Notes: generated by a model from the sequence alone, not told the origin. A DNA stretch of 64,000 nucleotides from Cymbomonas tetramitiformis (GCA_001247695.2 LGRX02035463.1:28147-92146), one strand, 5' to 3'; shown: positions 29,276 through 40,267, counted from the stretch's first letter. Made by a program: numbers and translations.

Positions 29276-29800
29276 AAACTTCTTGCGACTTCTTAATGCC
29301 ATTTTCATTGATTATGCAATTTATAGTGCAAGCCCGTCCACCTAGCCGTGCTACATGCCATAAGTCCTTTATGTTTTCAATAGAATATTCTTTTGTGCGT
29401 TTCCGCTTTTTTACTAAGTGTTGGCTCTTTACTTTCCATTTTAGATCGGTTGTTTTGGAGCGAAGCGAGATGGAGAAAATCGACCGCCTCGAGTACAACG
29501 TCAACTTCAAGCATCCCGTCAAGCGTTCTAGATGAATGCATTGATTTTAGGTTGGCATGTTGTAAATAGAAAGTGCACGAGTAGAACATTATTTTGCGTA
29601 TTGTAAATAGAAAGTGCACGAGTAGAACATTACTTTGTGTATTCGTTGGTATGATAAAGCTTGACGTAGTCCCATTCGTATTCCTTTCTGCCTAGCTAGA
29701 TACATGTTAATCGTAGTAAAGATGCTCGAGTGTTCCCTACTATTCTTATTTTGTTTATCTCGCATAGCATACGCATAGTGGAAACATAGTGAACACACTG
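29276..29800. other. AT-rich stretch with a small possible exon and a 41-bp duplication
   Basis: A plus-strand segment, VVLERSEMEKIDRLEYN and then VNFKHPVKRSR, followed by TGA (29452-29535) comes after a TTTTAG acceptor and could be a last exon of an unrecognised gene. At 29563-29645 a 41-bp unit (TTGTAAATAGAAAGTGCACG) is present twice in tandem. Nothing else is supported. Confidence 0.35.
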
Positions 29801-29859
29801 CATGTTGCAAATGTGCAATATGTATGCTATAGAGCTACAGTATATATCCAACATAGGCA

Positions 29860-30640
29860 ACTTTTATTTCAATACATATGCAATAGGTCCACAATATATA
29901 TACAACATATTGAATTTGCATGTTCAATACGTATGCAATAGGTCCGCAGTATGTATCCAACATACTGAATGTTCCGTTTCAATACATATGCAATAGGTCC
30001 GCAATATATATACAACATATTGAATTTGCATGTTCAATACGTATGCAATAGGTCCGCAGTATGTATCCAACATACTGAATGTTCCGTTTCAATACATATT
30101 CAATAGGTCCGCAATATATATACAACATATTGAATTTACATGTTCAATACGTATGCAATATGTCCGCAGTATGTATCCAACATACTGAATGTTCCGTTTC
30201 AATACATATTCAATAGGTCCACAATATATATACAACATATTGAATTTACATGTTCAATACGTATGCAGTAGGTCCGCAGTGTGTATCCAACATATTGAAT
30301 GTTGACTTACAATATGTATACAATATGTATACAATATGTGGGCAATATGTCTGCAACATGCCTTCATAGTGTTTGCGACATGCATGGTGCATGTCTCCAA
30401 CCCTATACTACACATATGTTGAAGGCATATTGAAATAACTCTCTGCATCAGAACTTCAATATGTCTCCAATACGTGAGGGCTCACTTCAATACTATGTTG
30501 AACACATGTTGGAGCGCTTGCAGGCATATTGCACACATATTGTAACATTTTGTATTGTATTGAACATGTATTGTCAATACGCGTGCAATATGCCTGCAAT
30601 ATGTGTTCAATACGATGTATTGCACGCGTCCAGAAACGTA
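29860..30640 (+). repeat. 110-bp AT-rich satellite, 4 copies, then degenerate repeats
   Basis: The unit of about 110 bp consists of two similar halves: CAATACATATGCAATAGGTC with ATATATACAACATATTGAA, and TTCAATACGTATGCAATAGG with GTATGTATCCAACATACTGA. Four copies run to about 30300. Shorter degenerate CAATATGT-type repeats continue to about 30640. Copies directly abut without unique spacers. Confidence 0.88.
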
Positions 30641-30644
30641 GGGA

Positions 30645-31830
30645 ATGGTCACATCGGTGGCAGTCACGATTGCTTAGATTGTGAGTCCCTCGGACGATCA
30701 CGTCATTGTCGTTGCTATTGGCGGTCCGCTTTTAATCTTTTTGGTAGTATGCCATTTCATGACGGAAATCAGAAGATTCGACAACTGTTGCGTGAAGTAC
30801 GAATGAATATGTGTGATTTGGATTCTGGTCGTTTTGGCCGTTCTTAATGTCGTTGTGATCTATATAACTGCGATCTGTACGTCACGATCGGTTTGATCGC
30901 ACTGGCCGCTTTACTTACTCACGGTGGCATTCTGGTCGTTACGACCGTTCTGACGCCTCTATTCGTTATGGCCGTAATCATAGCGGGGCTGCTCGACTTA
31001 CTGTGGTTGTAATGGTCACATCGGTGGCAGTTATGTTTGCTTAGTTCACGGGTCCCACAGGCGATCGCGTCATTGTCGTTGCCATTGGCGGTCCGCTTTT
31101 AGTCTCTTTGGTATTATGCCCTTTTATGACGAACATCGGAAGATTCGACAACTGTTGCGTGAAGCTGGTCATTCTGGCCGTTCTTAATGTCGTAACGATT
31201 GACATAACAGCGATCTGTACGTCGCGATCGGTGTGATCGCACTGGCCGCTTTACTCACCGTGGCGTTCTTGGTCGTCACGACCGTTCTGACGCTTCTAGT
31301 CGGTATGGCCGTAATCATAGCGGGGCAGCTCGACTTACTGTGGTTGTAATGGTCACAGCGGTGGCAGTTATGTATGCTTTGCGGGTCCCGCAGATCGCGT
31401 CATTGTCGTTGCTATTGGCGGTCCGCTTTTAGTCTCTCTGGTGTTATGACATTTTATGCCGACATCGGAATATTCGACAACTGTTGCGTGAAGAAGTACC
31501 AATAAATATGTGTTACCTGGATTCTGGCCGTTCTGGGCGTTCTTAATGTCGTCGAGACCGATATAACAGCGATCTGTACGTCACGATCGGTGTGATCGTA
31601 CTGGCCGCTTTACTTATTGTACTCACGGTGGCGTTCTGGTCGTTACGACCGTTCCGACGCTTCCAGTCGTTCTGGCCGGTATTGTAGCGGGGCTGCTGGA
31701 CTTAGTGTAGTTGTGATGGCCACAGTTGTGGCAGTTGTGTATGCTTTGCGGGTCCCGCAGATCGCGCGTCATTGTCGTTGCTATTGGTGGTCCGCTTTTA
31801 GTCTTTTTGGTACTAGGCGGATCGATCTCA
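30645..31830 (+). repeat. 336-369-bp tandem repeat, 3.3 copies
   Basis: Units start near 30647, 31015, 31351 and 31718 with GGTCACATCGGTGGCAGT. Each contains CGTCATTGTCGTTGC, TTCGACAACTGTTGCGTGAAG, GCGATCTGTACGTC and GTTCTGACGC. Units differ by indels. Diverged pieces occur further on at 32100-32150 and 32590-32650. No consistent open frame is kept between copies, so a protein-coding origin is unlikely. Confidence 0.85.
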
Positions 31831-32220
31831 AAAAGAGATCTCCACTAGGCCATCTGACCGTAGAATCATGTGCGCGACAGTGCTTCGCTTTTTGCATCCC
31901 AACATGCCATGCCATAACGCGTGGGTGGCGTCGCGGTAAATGTACGCGACTGCAGTGGCACTGTCATCGTTAGCGTCTGGCGATCGTGAGATCGGAAGTT
32001 CGTGTGTGTCGCCCGTTGGGATTCGCGCTTTGCTGATTAAGTAAGGTAAGTAAGGTAAGTAAGGTAATTTGGCCAGGTTCCAAATCATAAGGAGCAGAGG
32101 TTTATGACATTTTACTACGGAAATCGGAAGATTTGACAAATGTTGCGTGAAGAAAACCCCTGATGCTCTTTATGTGCTCTTTTTGCTCAACGGAAAATTT
32201 ACCGTAAATAGTCAATCAAT

Positions 32221-32259
<39 letters not shown>

Positions 32260-32471
32260 AACTCGAATTCCAACGGGCGACACAGTTGTACTTTTGATAT
32301 CACGATCGTCAGACGCTAACGATAACAGCGCCATTGCATTCGCGTATATTTGCTGCGACGCCATCCACGCGTTATGGCATTTGGCATGGCATGTTATGAC
32401 GCAAAAAGCGACGCACTGTCGTGCACATGATCCTACGGTCAGATGGCCTAGTGGAGATCTATTTTTGAGCT
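31827..32471. mobile_element. Foldback (long inverted repeat) element with CAG run
   Basis: The arms 31827-32033 and 32258-32471 are inverted copies of about 205 bp at roughly 80-85% identity, starting CTCAAAAAGAGATCTCCACT. The centre has a TAAG/GTAAG run (32036-32070), a piece of the adjacent tandem repeat, and a (CAG)n run of about 13 units (32219-32258) at the inner edge of the right arm. No coding capacity is seen. Confidence 0.78.
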
Positions 32472-34569
32472 CTACTGGAAATCGGAGGTGACAGGTATGT
32501 ATGCATCGCGTCCCTTGGCTGTTCTAGCTGTGCTGTTAAACTTATCTGTTTAGGCCACATCGGTGGTGCAACGGTGTATGCATAAATCAGAAGAGTTGAC
32601 AACTGTCTCATGAAGAGGTAATTATGACGAAGAAATATGAACATGAAGAAGTAGGACTCCGATTCTGTAAAACTGCGACGGTTCGCCAATTAGGTTTACC
32701 GTATAATAATCGAAAGGTTTGCATCAGTTTTCAAAGGCTGCAAGTCATCGTTTGATCAAAGTAATTACTCACCCCGAGTTGGAGTATGTATATCGGCCTG
32801 CGTATCTATTCAGATATATAGCAGATTCTGAAATGGCAAGTATATCTAAAATCAGATTATCACTGGCAGACAAAGACGCATATATTGTGCTCCACCAACA
32901 CTGAAATTGCTACCAGCGCGTTCTTTGCTGGCAATATCATCGCATGCTACTACGGATATATGCACGATACCAACAGGAGATTCCTTGCATTTCATTCTCG
33001 TTAATTATTTCATTAAGAAATCGATGGTTTTTCAAAAACGAATATTCATTTTTTCCCCGGAGCGGCGCCTCGCGGCGGGCGATTTGGCTCGCTCCGCTCG
33101 CGCTCCGCTACGCCCGCACTCGCGCTCTGCTCGCACTAGCAGTTGCCGCCGCCTTTGCCAACTATCACAAAAGTAGGGATGAACCCCCGGATAATTATCT
33201 AACCCAAAACCGTTGTGTTCATGAACATCATGAAATTTAAGAGCCGATGCGCACCATCCGCGCGTGAGGTCGCGACTTCGACGATGTATCCGGCTTGGAA
33301 AGACATTTCCAACGATACCCAAAAATCATGTGCGGAAGGTGCGCAATCTGGTATGATTATCTAGAAATGTTGCTTTTTGGGTCAGGTTTTGATCCTGTTC
33401 CCCCTGTTAGTCACTTCCAAAGTCAGATCGGAATGGGAGATTAAAATCTAGCGCCTTAAACCGTTCTCAAAGGCGCCCGAGTGAGCGATGTGATACGATA
33501 CTTTTGTCCGTATACGGTCCATCGATATCGAGGCCATACTGCACGATTCCATCTTAAATCGGTATTCTATTGGCATACGACTGATTGTCGATGTCGCAGG
33601 CGGCTTGCGAAGCGAGGTGTAGCAAGCAGTCGGGATTTTTTGTGATATTGTATATGTGCGTGGATATGACGTTTTCCACGTCTCAGATATGCGGAAACTG
33701 CCCGAAATTGAAATGGGCCATCTGAAGCATGCCTAGGTTTCATTATCACTTTTACGTGGGAGTTTGGATGATAGAGAATCGTCGAAGATACGTATGTGCC
33801 CCATGCCCTATAAATGCTACAGACCTCCTAAACTGACTTATAGCGTTAGAAATGGCGTATTGTGCGTGGGGGTGTTTCTTTTAATCCTGCGAATATGAAT
33901 GTGTTATAAGTAGCAATTCTCAGGTAATTTCGGGTCTTTACACGTTTCTTGAAATTTCCAAAACCCAATGTAAAGGGTGCGCACTGATCCTAGCCATAAT
34001 AAGCCGCGCGGTATACAAAAGCTGGAAATTTACCATTACAGCCCTCAGCATTTCAGAGACGTGGAATCCGTCATATATATTTTGCATCGACCCCCGGGAC
34101 ATTGAAATATTTATACGAAGGCCGCGCACATAATATCCAACGTATTGATATCATCAACAAATAACACCTGAGGCACGAGTCTTGTTCTATCAACTGGCGC
34201 ACGCCAGCATCAATCACAATGTCATGCAAGTCACCGTTGCACGTGACTGTAAAAAACATCGTGATGCCGCTACTCTGTCAGGCCATGGAATATATAACAT
34301 ACAACGACACAAGGTATATATATATATATCATTGTGCCAATTCATGCTGAGTACAAACAGCGTTTCTCATGGCACAAATTGGTGCATCAGTGTACTAGAT
34401 ATGGAATACCGATTCGTTTTGAGACTTGCAATGTCAGTTTTGGCAACTGAGTATCAAGTGCGCCAAGGCCTAGAGTATACGATAAACTCGATTCATTTCA
34501 CATACGTTGTGCATCTGGCGCAATATCCATAATATCAATACATCGAATTTGAGTGAAAAATCGCGGTCT
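32472..34569. other. Gene-poor AT-rich stretch
   Basis: No supported gene on either strand. A GC-rich palindromic patch (33058-33140) with repeated GCTCGCGCTCCGC motifs stands out; a related patch is at 55005-55070. A (TA)n run lies at 34314-34330. Next to it, at 34570, is the 3' end of the RBR gene. Confidence 0.5.
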
Positions 34570-35916
34570 TCACACACAATTCGGCGGTCTGCAAACTGGA
34601 CAACCATCGCAGTTTGCACATGGCCTACCAGGTTGGCAATCTGGGCACAGAGGGCAACCGCAATCCTGCCCTTTCCTTACTCCACAGAAAGTTGAGCCTT
34701 GGAATGCACAGCCGCAGGACCGATGAGGCCCGAGACAAACGTAGCAGAAATGGTGACCACAAGATGGGCACCCGGTGCCTGGTTTGATGTGATGGCACGC
34801 ATGCCCTCGGTAGTGAATGATACCCTGAGAGCACTTGGGGCATTGTTTTCCCTGATCAAGCAACCTTTGTGTGGCTGCATCAACCTCTTCCCCCCGATGC
34901 TCAGCACAAGTCATCCCGTTGTGCCAGCGGCAAGCACAGTCCAAGCAAACGCGCTTGCTGCAAAAAGGATTTCTACACCGAACACCCTGAGGGAAGTTCC
35001 TTTCTTCATTTGGAGGAATGACGATCGGATAGTCTGGGCTCTTGCAGCAAGGGCATATGAAAAACTCGCCGACGGTCTTGTAGAGGTGAAATTTGGTAAA
35101 TTTGCTCAAAATTGAGCTTTCCACAAATAAAGACTCCACGATGTCAGGTTTCAACACGACGTCGCAATTGTCGATTGGATGGTTCGGACATTTGATTGGA
35201 AAGTTGTTGACGTCTTCCATCTTGGCATTGAGTGTCGCTTTCATGCAGCTATGGCACATGTGATCCGCGTGTTGGCATCCCGTGAAGGCCATCAGAGTCG
35301 TGCATGTATTGAAGCACGTGTTGCACTCGCCATGTGTCAAAGTGACACCAGTGCTGCCTGTTAAGCTCATAACCATCTCTGGCATAAAACGAATGTAATC
35401 GTCCATAGACTCAATCTGGCTTGCATTTAAAGACTGGAGGTGAGGGGAAATTTGATGTGTGCTGGTTGTTGTCGCAGTCGCCGGCGCGCCGCTGGTGGTT
35501 GCACGTGGTGTTTGCCGTGTGCCACTTGTCGTCACAGTCGCCGGTATTCCGCTGGTAATTGCACGTGGTGTTTGCTGTGTGCCGCTTGTCGTCGCAGTCG
35601 CCGGTGTTCCGCTGGTGGTTGCGCACGGTGTTTGCCGTGTGTCGGGTTGTGATGTTAATATTGAGGCCAAAATGTAGAGTAGGCCAACAGCAAGCCAACT
35701 GGCCACATAGCCTGTCCCCCCACCAACTTGCGACCATGCTGCCCCTGCGCCTTGGAGTGTTGCCTGCAGTGTAATCGTCACCAACTTTTGAACAATTAGG
35801 TACAGCATCTCTGCTCCGCTCCTCATCCCCTCCAGCACATAGCCCGCGCCCCTGCTGGCTTGCGACCATGCTGCCCCTGCGCCTTGGTGTGTTGCCTGCA
35901 GTGTAATCGTCACCAA
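34570..35916 (-). CDS. RBR-type E3 ubiquitin ligase (RING1-IBR-RING2), 3' exon
   Basis: Frame of 448 codons ending at 34570. The first 90 residues are two copies of a 44-residue module (KLVTITLQATHQGAGAAWSQ); then a hydrophobic segment (WLAVGLLYILASIL) and three copies of a 20-residue Thr-rich repeat (TTSGTPATATTSG). From about residue 195: RING1 (CNTCFNTCTTLMAF ... CHSCMKATL ... CPNHPIDNC), IBR (CPCCKSPDYPIV ... CRNPFCSKRVCLDC) and RING2 (CPKCSQGIIHYRGHACHHI ... CPSCGHHFCYVCLG). The Cys in HACHHI occupies the thioester-forming position of RBR ligases. A Cys-rich tail (CPLCPDCQPGRPC) follows. RBR proteins take ubiquitin from E2 onto this Cys before transfer to substrate. The start lies in upstream exons. 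Confidence 0.88.
   Translation of the reverse strand: MVTITLQATHQGAGAAWSQASRGAGYVLEGMRSGAEMLYLIVQKLVTITLQATLQGAGAAWSQVGGGTGYVASWLAVGLLYILASILTSQPDTRQTPCATTSGTPATATTSGTQQTPRAITSGIPATVTTSGTRQTPRATTSGAPATATTTSTHQISPHLQSLNASQIESMDDYIRFMPEMVMSLTGSTGVTLTHGECNTCFNTCTTLMAFTGCQHADHMCHSCMKATLNAKMEDVNNFPIKCPNHPIDNCDVVLKPDIVESLFVESSILSKFTKFHLYKTVGEFFICPCCKSPDYPIVIPPNEERNFPQGVRCRNPFCSKRVCLDCACRWHNGMTCAEHRGEEVDAATQRLLDQGKQCPKCSQGIIHYRGHACHHIKPGTGCPSCGHHFCYVCLGPHRSCGCAFQGSTFCGVRKGQDCGCPLCPDCQPGRPCANCDGCPVCRPPNCV
35458..35640 (-). repeat. 60-bp coding minisatellite, 3 copies
   Basis: On the minus strand the unit codes for GTRQTPRATTSGTPATATTS (20 residues). The same 60-bp unit forms a six-copy array at 38880-39236, so two parts of this gene share one repeat family. 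Confidence 0.88.
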
Positions 35917-35936
35917 CTTTTGAACAATTAGGTCTC
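35729..35936 (-). repeat. 127-132-bp tandem unit coding for the 44-residue module
   Basis: Units contain CCATGCTGCCCCTGCGCCTTGG and recur here at 35741 and 35868, and again beyond the gap at about 37282, 37414 and 37546 with a 132-bp period. In the minus frame each gives a 44-residue module with QGAGAAWSQASRGAGYVLEG. Confidence 0.85.
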
Positions 35937-36898
35937 TAGTTGGAGACTTGCTTCGCGTTGCATCATTCTCAAGCCACCAATCAGCCGCTACGGTTGGAGA
36001 CTTGCTTCGCGTTGCATCTTTCTCAAGCCACGAATCAGCCGCTCTGGTTGGATATTTGCTTTGCGTCGTATCATTCTCGAGCCACCGCCTAATCAGCCGC
36101 TTTATGGTTGGAGGCCTGCTTCGCGTCGCATCATTCTCAAGCCACCAATCAGCCGCCTGGTTGGAGACTTGCTTCGCTGCTGTATCATTCTCAAGCCACC
36201 AATCAGCCGCTCTGTTGGAGATTTGCTTTGCGTCGCATCATTCACGAGCCACCACCGCCGCTCTGGTTGGAGGCTTGCTTCGCTGCATCATTCAAGCCAC
36301 CAATCAGCCGCTCTTGGTTGGAGACTTGCTTCGCGTTGCATCATTCAAGCCACCAATCAGCCGCTACGGTTGGAGGCTTGCTTCGCGTTGCATCATCTCT
36401 GCCACCAATCAGCCGCTCTGGGTTGGAGGCCTGCTTCGCGTCGCATCATTCAGCCACCAATCAGCCGCTATAGTTGAGGCTTGCTTCGCAAGCAATCATT
36501 CGAGCCACCAATTCGGCTGCTCTGGTTTGAGACTTGCTTCGCGTTGCATCATTCCTTTCAAGCCACCAATCAGCCACTTGGTTGGAGACTTGCTTCGCTG
36601 CATCATTCTCAAGCCACCAATCAGCCGCCTGGTTGGAGTGCGCCTGCTTCGCGGCCGCATCATTCCTGCCACCAATCAGCCGCCTAGTTGGAGGCTTGCT
36701 TCTATGCTGTATCATTCTCGAGCCACCATCGGCCGCTCTGGTTTGGGACTTGCTTCGCGGTATCATCTCTGCCACCAATCAGCCGCTCTGGTTGGAGACT
36801 TTACTACACACCCTCCAGCCACCACCGCCGCCGCTTTGGTTGGAGATTTGCTTTGCGCGCATCATTCTCAAGCCACCAATCAGCCGCTCTGGTTGGAG
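35937..36898 (+). repeat. 55-bp minisatellite, about 17 copies, running into the gap
   Basis: The unit is roughly 55 bp with GTTGGAGACTTGCTTCGCGT and TCAAGCCACCAATCAGCCGC. About 17 copies with length variation run into the N stretch at 36899. The array seems to sit inside one of the 132-bp units and probably is intronic. It is the likely reason for the assembly gap. Confidence 0.92.
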
Positions 36899-37265
36899 NN
36901 NNNNNNNNNNNNNNNNNNNNNNNNNNNNNNNNNNNNNNNNNNNNNNNNNNNNNNNNNNNNNNNNNNNNNNNNNNNNNNNNNNNNNNNNNNNNNNNNNNNN
37001 NNNNNNNNNNNNNNNNNNNNNNNNNNNNNNNNNNNNNNNNNNNNNNNNNNNNNNNNNNNNNNNNNNNNNNNNNNNNNNNNNNNNNNNNNNNNNNNNNNNN
37101 NNNNNNNNNNNNNNNNNNNNNNNNNNNNNNNNNNNNNNNNNNNNNNNNNNNNNNNNNNNNNNNNNNNNNNNNNNNNNNNNNNNNNNNNNNNNNNNNNNNN
37201 NNNNNNNNNNNNNNNNNNNNNNNNNNNNNNNNNNNNNNNNNNNNNNNNNNNNNNNNNNNNNNNNN
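36899..37265. other. Assembly gap (367 N)
   Basis: Unknown bases, flanked on the left by the 55-bp minisatellite and on the right by 132-bp units. True length is unknown; reading frames across it are meaningless. Confidence 0.99.
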
Positions 37266-37992
37266 CTGCTGGCTTGCGACCATGCTGCCCCTGCGCCTTG
37301 GTGTGTTGCCTGCAGTGTAATCGTCACCAACTTTTGAACAATTAGGTACAGCATCTCTGCTCCACTCCTCATCCCCTCCAGCACATAGCCCGCGCCCCTG
37401 CTGGCTTGCGACCATGCTGCCCCTGCGCCTTGGTGTGTTGCCTGCAGTGTAATCGTCACCAACTTTTGAACGCCCGGGTACCGCATCTCTGCTCCGTTTC
37501 TCATCCCCTCCAGCACATAGCCCGCGCCCCTGCTGGCTTGCGACCATGCTGCCCCTGCGCCTTGGTGTGTTGCCTGGCAGAAACCCCTCGCCATGTCAAA
37601 GCAATGAACATATTCGGCAGGCGCCGACGCATTTGGTAGAAGCGTGCGTGCTGATGGCATTCACTGGGCAAAAAAAAAAGTCGCCCTCATTATAATTACC
37701 ATGGAAATAAACAAAGACGCATTCCACACCGGCAAAAACTCCCGGAAGCAGAAGCGATACAAATGCCTTCAAAGGCATAGGGATGTTACTCGGAGTCTCT
37801 GCCTCCTGCTGAATTGCAACATTGTTATGTATAGTCGAATATGAGGTATGTATTAGGACATCGTAGGGCACTGAGAAACAGTCGTGGGAGTGGATTGTAT
37901 GTATATAGAAATCTCCACATACCCAGGGCATCAAAACCAAACGAAGAAAATGGACCACCTACTTACACAGCAAAAGGAAGGGAGCATCTTAC

Positions 37993-38514
37993 CTCATACC
38001 CATGCTTGCACAAAGCATGCAGCTTCGAAGCTGACGCAAACATGGATTCTGCGACGCCATAGGATAGGTCCTCAAGCGGACCAACAGTGACATGGCCGTT
38101 GTATGTCAGGAACCCTCTGTCTTTATCAGCAACATACCACACCTGAGGGAGGCTGTGGCGGGCACCCTGGACCTGCAGATTATGCACACACCATACCAGA
38201 CATGTTTTGAGTGATGCGCCATCGAATTTGAACTTATCTACACAGACGATGCTGTATGAACGGCATTTTCCAAGCTTGTCAACTTCAAGTACTGACGATG
38301 CCCCGTGATTTTGCTCGTCACGAGCTTAGTAGTGAAAAATTCTTAAGGATGGCCTAGCCTTCAGGGCTGACTCAGACGAAGTAGCAACTGGAGGAGCATC
38401 CCACACTGTTTCCCTTGAACACACGCTCAGGACACCCGTAAGAAGTGGTTGAAAGCCTCGGCTCAAGTCTGGTTGGCGACCACAGATATCAGGTACAAGA
38501 AGTGTGCAGTGCAT
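37993..38514 (-). CDS. Exon(s) of the RBR-containing gene, conserved-looking region
   Basis: A minus-strand frame reads TLLVPDICGRQPDLSRGFQP, then after an in-frame TAA (38326-38328) continues ARDEQNHGASSVLEVDKLGK, CVDKFKFDGASLKTCLVW and VWYVADKDRGFLTYNGHVTV, ending at CATGGGTATGAG|GTAAGA (37993/37992). The stop may be removed by an intron with acceptor CACTACTAAG. The sequence has good coding character (charged surface, hydrophobic core). The domain is not recognised. It lies between the coiled-coil exon and the RBR exon and is taken as the same gene. Confidence 0.55.
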
Positions 38515-38548
38515 GAACGTGATAGGCTCTATGAGTTGTCGTCTTCAC

Positions 38549-38741
38549 CTCAAGTTGCAGTCGCGCGAGCCTGGAAAACTTGACCTTAATTTCGTGTTCC
38601 ATCAACGAGATGTCTTTCTTCAACTGAAGTAGTTCCTGTTCTCTGGACGCGAAAGGCACCGCGCCATCTGCGCCAGACTGCGGCCCGCAATCCTGGAGGA
38701 AACGTACAAGCATTTCGTGCATCAGGCGCAATATGTCACAC
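38549..38741 (-). CDS. Coiled-coil exon of the RBR-containing gene
   Basis: Acceptor CTGGTTCAG and donor GTGAAG bound 193 bp coding for CDILRLMHEMLVRFLQDCG, an Ala/Gly spacer, and a heptad-like stretch (SREQELLQLKKDISLMEHEI, KVKFSRLARLQLE). A coiled coil would allow oligomerisation. The reading direction matches the RBR exon. Confidence 0.62.
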
Positions 38742-38879
38742 TGAACCAGCGAGACGAAAGACAAAGTTCGACACAAGTCTTGTTCTATCTCACGGAAGCT
38801 GGAGATGGCCCGGGCACCAGAGTTCAGGCCCCTACTGCACCAGTCCTACCAAAGCTCTGTGTTGTCGATATCCGCACCG

Positions 38880-39236
38880 TTGTTGTCGCAGTGGCTGGTG
38901 TTCCGCTGGTGGTTGCACGTGGTGTTTCCTGTGCGCCGCTTGTTGTCACAGTCGCCGGTTTTTCGCTGGTGGTTGCACGTGGTGTTTGCCGTGTGCCACT
39001 TGTCGTCGCAGTCGCCGGTATTCCGCTGGTGGTTGCACGTGGTGTTTGCCGTGTGCCACTTGTCTTCGCAGTCGCCGGTGTTCCGCTGGTGTTTGCACGT
39101 GGTGTTTGCCGTGTGCCACTTGTCGTCGCAGTCGCCGGTATTCCGCTGGTGGTTGCACATGGTGTTTGCCGTGTCCCACCTGTCGTCGCAGTCGCCGGTA
39201 TTCCGCTGGTGGTTGCACGTGGTGTTTGCTGTGTGC
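38880..39236 (-). repeat. 60-bp minisatellite, 6 copies
   Basis: Six copies of the unit also seen at 35458-35640. In the minus frame each codes for 20 residues like GTRQTPRATTSGIPATATTS. The flanking sequence (TNILTAILTPQTGTQQT) also resembles that next to the 35.5-kb array (ASILTSQPDTRQT), so a larger piece was duplicated. It may be exonic or intronic. Confidence 0.9.
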
Positions 39237-39435
39237 CAGTTTGTGGTGTTAATATTGCTGTCAGAATGTTGGTCACCAACTTGTGTAGCACTTTTCCTCA
39301 TCGTTTTCAAGACAGAAGTCGTTGAGTATCGCGCATTCCCTTCGAGCCACAAGGCTGCAAAACTCGCTAAGGATCCTACATCGTATCTCGGCTCTTGCCA
39401 GCGTTTATTCATGCCTCAGCGGTATGTCGACTCAC

Positions 39436-39527
39436 CTCGCTTAGACAGAACGACTTGTCAGCCTTGATCAGATCGTCCACCTGCACAGTGTAGACGCACC
39501 CACCATTCAGCAAAGCTCCAGCTACCA
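39436..39527 (-). CDS. Exon of the RBR-containing gene
   Basis: Acceptor ATCGTTACAG and consensus donor GTGAGT bound a 92-bp exon coding for VVAGALLNGGCVYTVQVDDL and IKADKSFCLSE. Good splice signals on both sides support it. The function is not recognised. Confidence 0.6.
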
Positions 39528-39641
39528 CTGTAACGATTGGTGACATATAATCATGTTAAATAAAGCAATTTACTGGCCTCCGGTGGATGAGCTTTCGCCT
39601 CTGCACAGCATGAGATGTGCAGCGCCAATACAGAGTGATAC

Positions 39642-39770
39642 CTTGTCAGGTGCGAGAGAGGTAATGCGCAGCACCGAGGACATTGGCATACAAGTTATCA
39701 AGAAAATTGCAATTCTTGCTGGCGACATATTCTCTTTGTGGTTCGTCTTTTCGGATCGAGCACAAGAAAC
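39642..39770 (-). CDS. Exon of the RBR-containing gene
   Basis: Acceptor CCACGTGCAG and donor GTATCA bound a 129-bp exon (43 codons) coding for VSCARSEKTNHKENMSPARI, AIFLITCMPMSSVLRI and TSLAPDK. It follows exon 1 in the same direction; an additional exon starting at 39981 (DIIASVRHLAPACYRVPDTT) continues the phase of exon 1. Confidence 0.5.
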
Positions 39771-40083
39771 CTGCACGTGGTCTCCAGGGCCACCGCTCAC
39801 CACCCCGCTCACCACCTGCTCTGCCTCAAGGCTGTGCGTTTTCCTGGTACATGCTATCGCTTCTGACTTATATGTGGATTTCCTGATAGATATCCTGGAG
39901 CTGATTCAATTAATGCAGTAGCAGTGGTATCAGGGACTCGATAGCAAGCGGGAGCTAAGTGTCTAACGGAAGCTATGATGTCTGCCCAGTAACCTCAGAG
40001 CAGAAAGGCAGTATCAGGTGTGCACCTCAAGGTGTCGGACAAGCGACATCGGGGTATTCACAAGAATGCAGTGGGTCACTTAC

Positions 40084-40267
40084 CTATGCAGAAAGAAGAG
40101 AATACAGCTGAAGTAAGTTTTGCGGGCTTTGCTTTCGCCGATTGTGTCACTCTCGAAAGTTTTGCAAGCGACTTCAAGTCTCTGCCGCTAGAATTTTGCG
40201 CGCGTACACGTCGATTGTGCGTGCTGAAACGCTCTTGGCTAGCTCGCTGGTGCGAAATGCATTCCAT
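40084..40267 (-). CDS. Probable first coding exon of the RBR-containing gene
   Basis: An ATG at 40267 starts MECISHQRASQERFSTHNRR, followed by a basic segment (DLKSLAKLSRVTQSAKAKPA) and SSFCIG, ending at TGCATAG|GTAAGT. The next exon begins at 39981 after TTACTGGGCAG and keeps the phase. The basic composition has no diagnostic motif. Upstream (40268-40440) is a plausible 5' region with no clear TATA box. Confidence 0.55.

Noticed and set aside
29860..30300. CRISPR-like array
   Set aside because: The 110-bp units abut without unique spacers and the two halves of the unit are alike; it is a satellite. The same holds for 21883-22139.
32219..32260. (CAG)n as a coding polyserine/polyglutamine tract
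   Set aside because: The only frame around it is short and lies across a foldback element; no gene context.
36779..37660. Long frames of 250-470 codons crossing 36899-37265
   Set aside because: They contain the N gap; the open frame is an artefact of unknown bases and minisatellite sequence.
38824..39467. Val/Ala-rich plus-strand frames (VVAVAGVPLVVARGVCRVPL repeats)
   Set aside because: Antisense shadow of the 60-bp minisatellite whose minus-strand reading matches the RBR gene's Thr-rich repeats.
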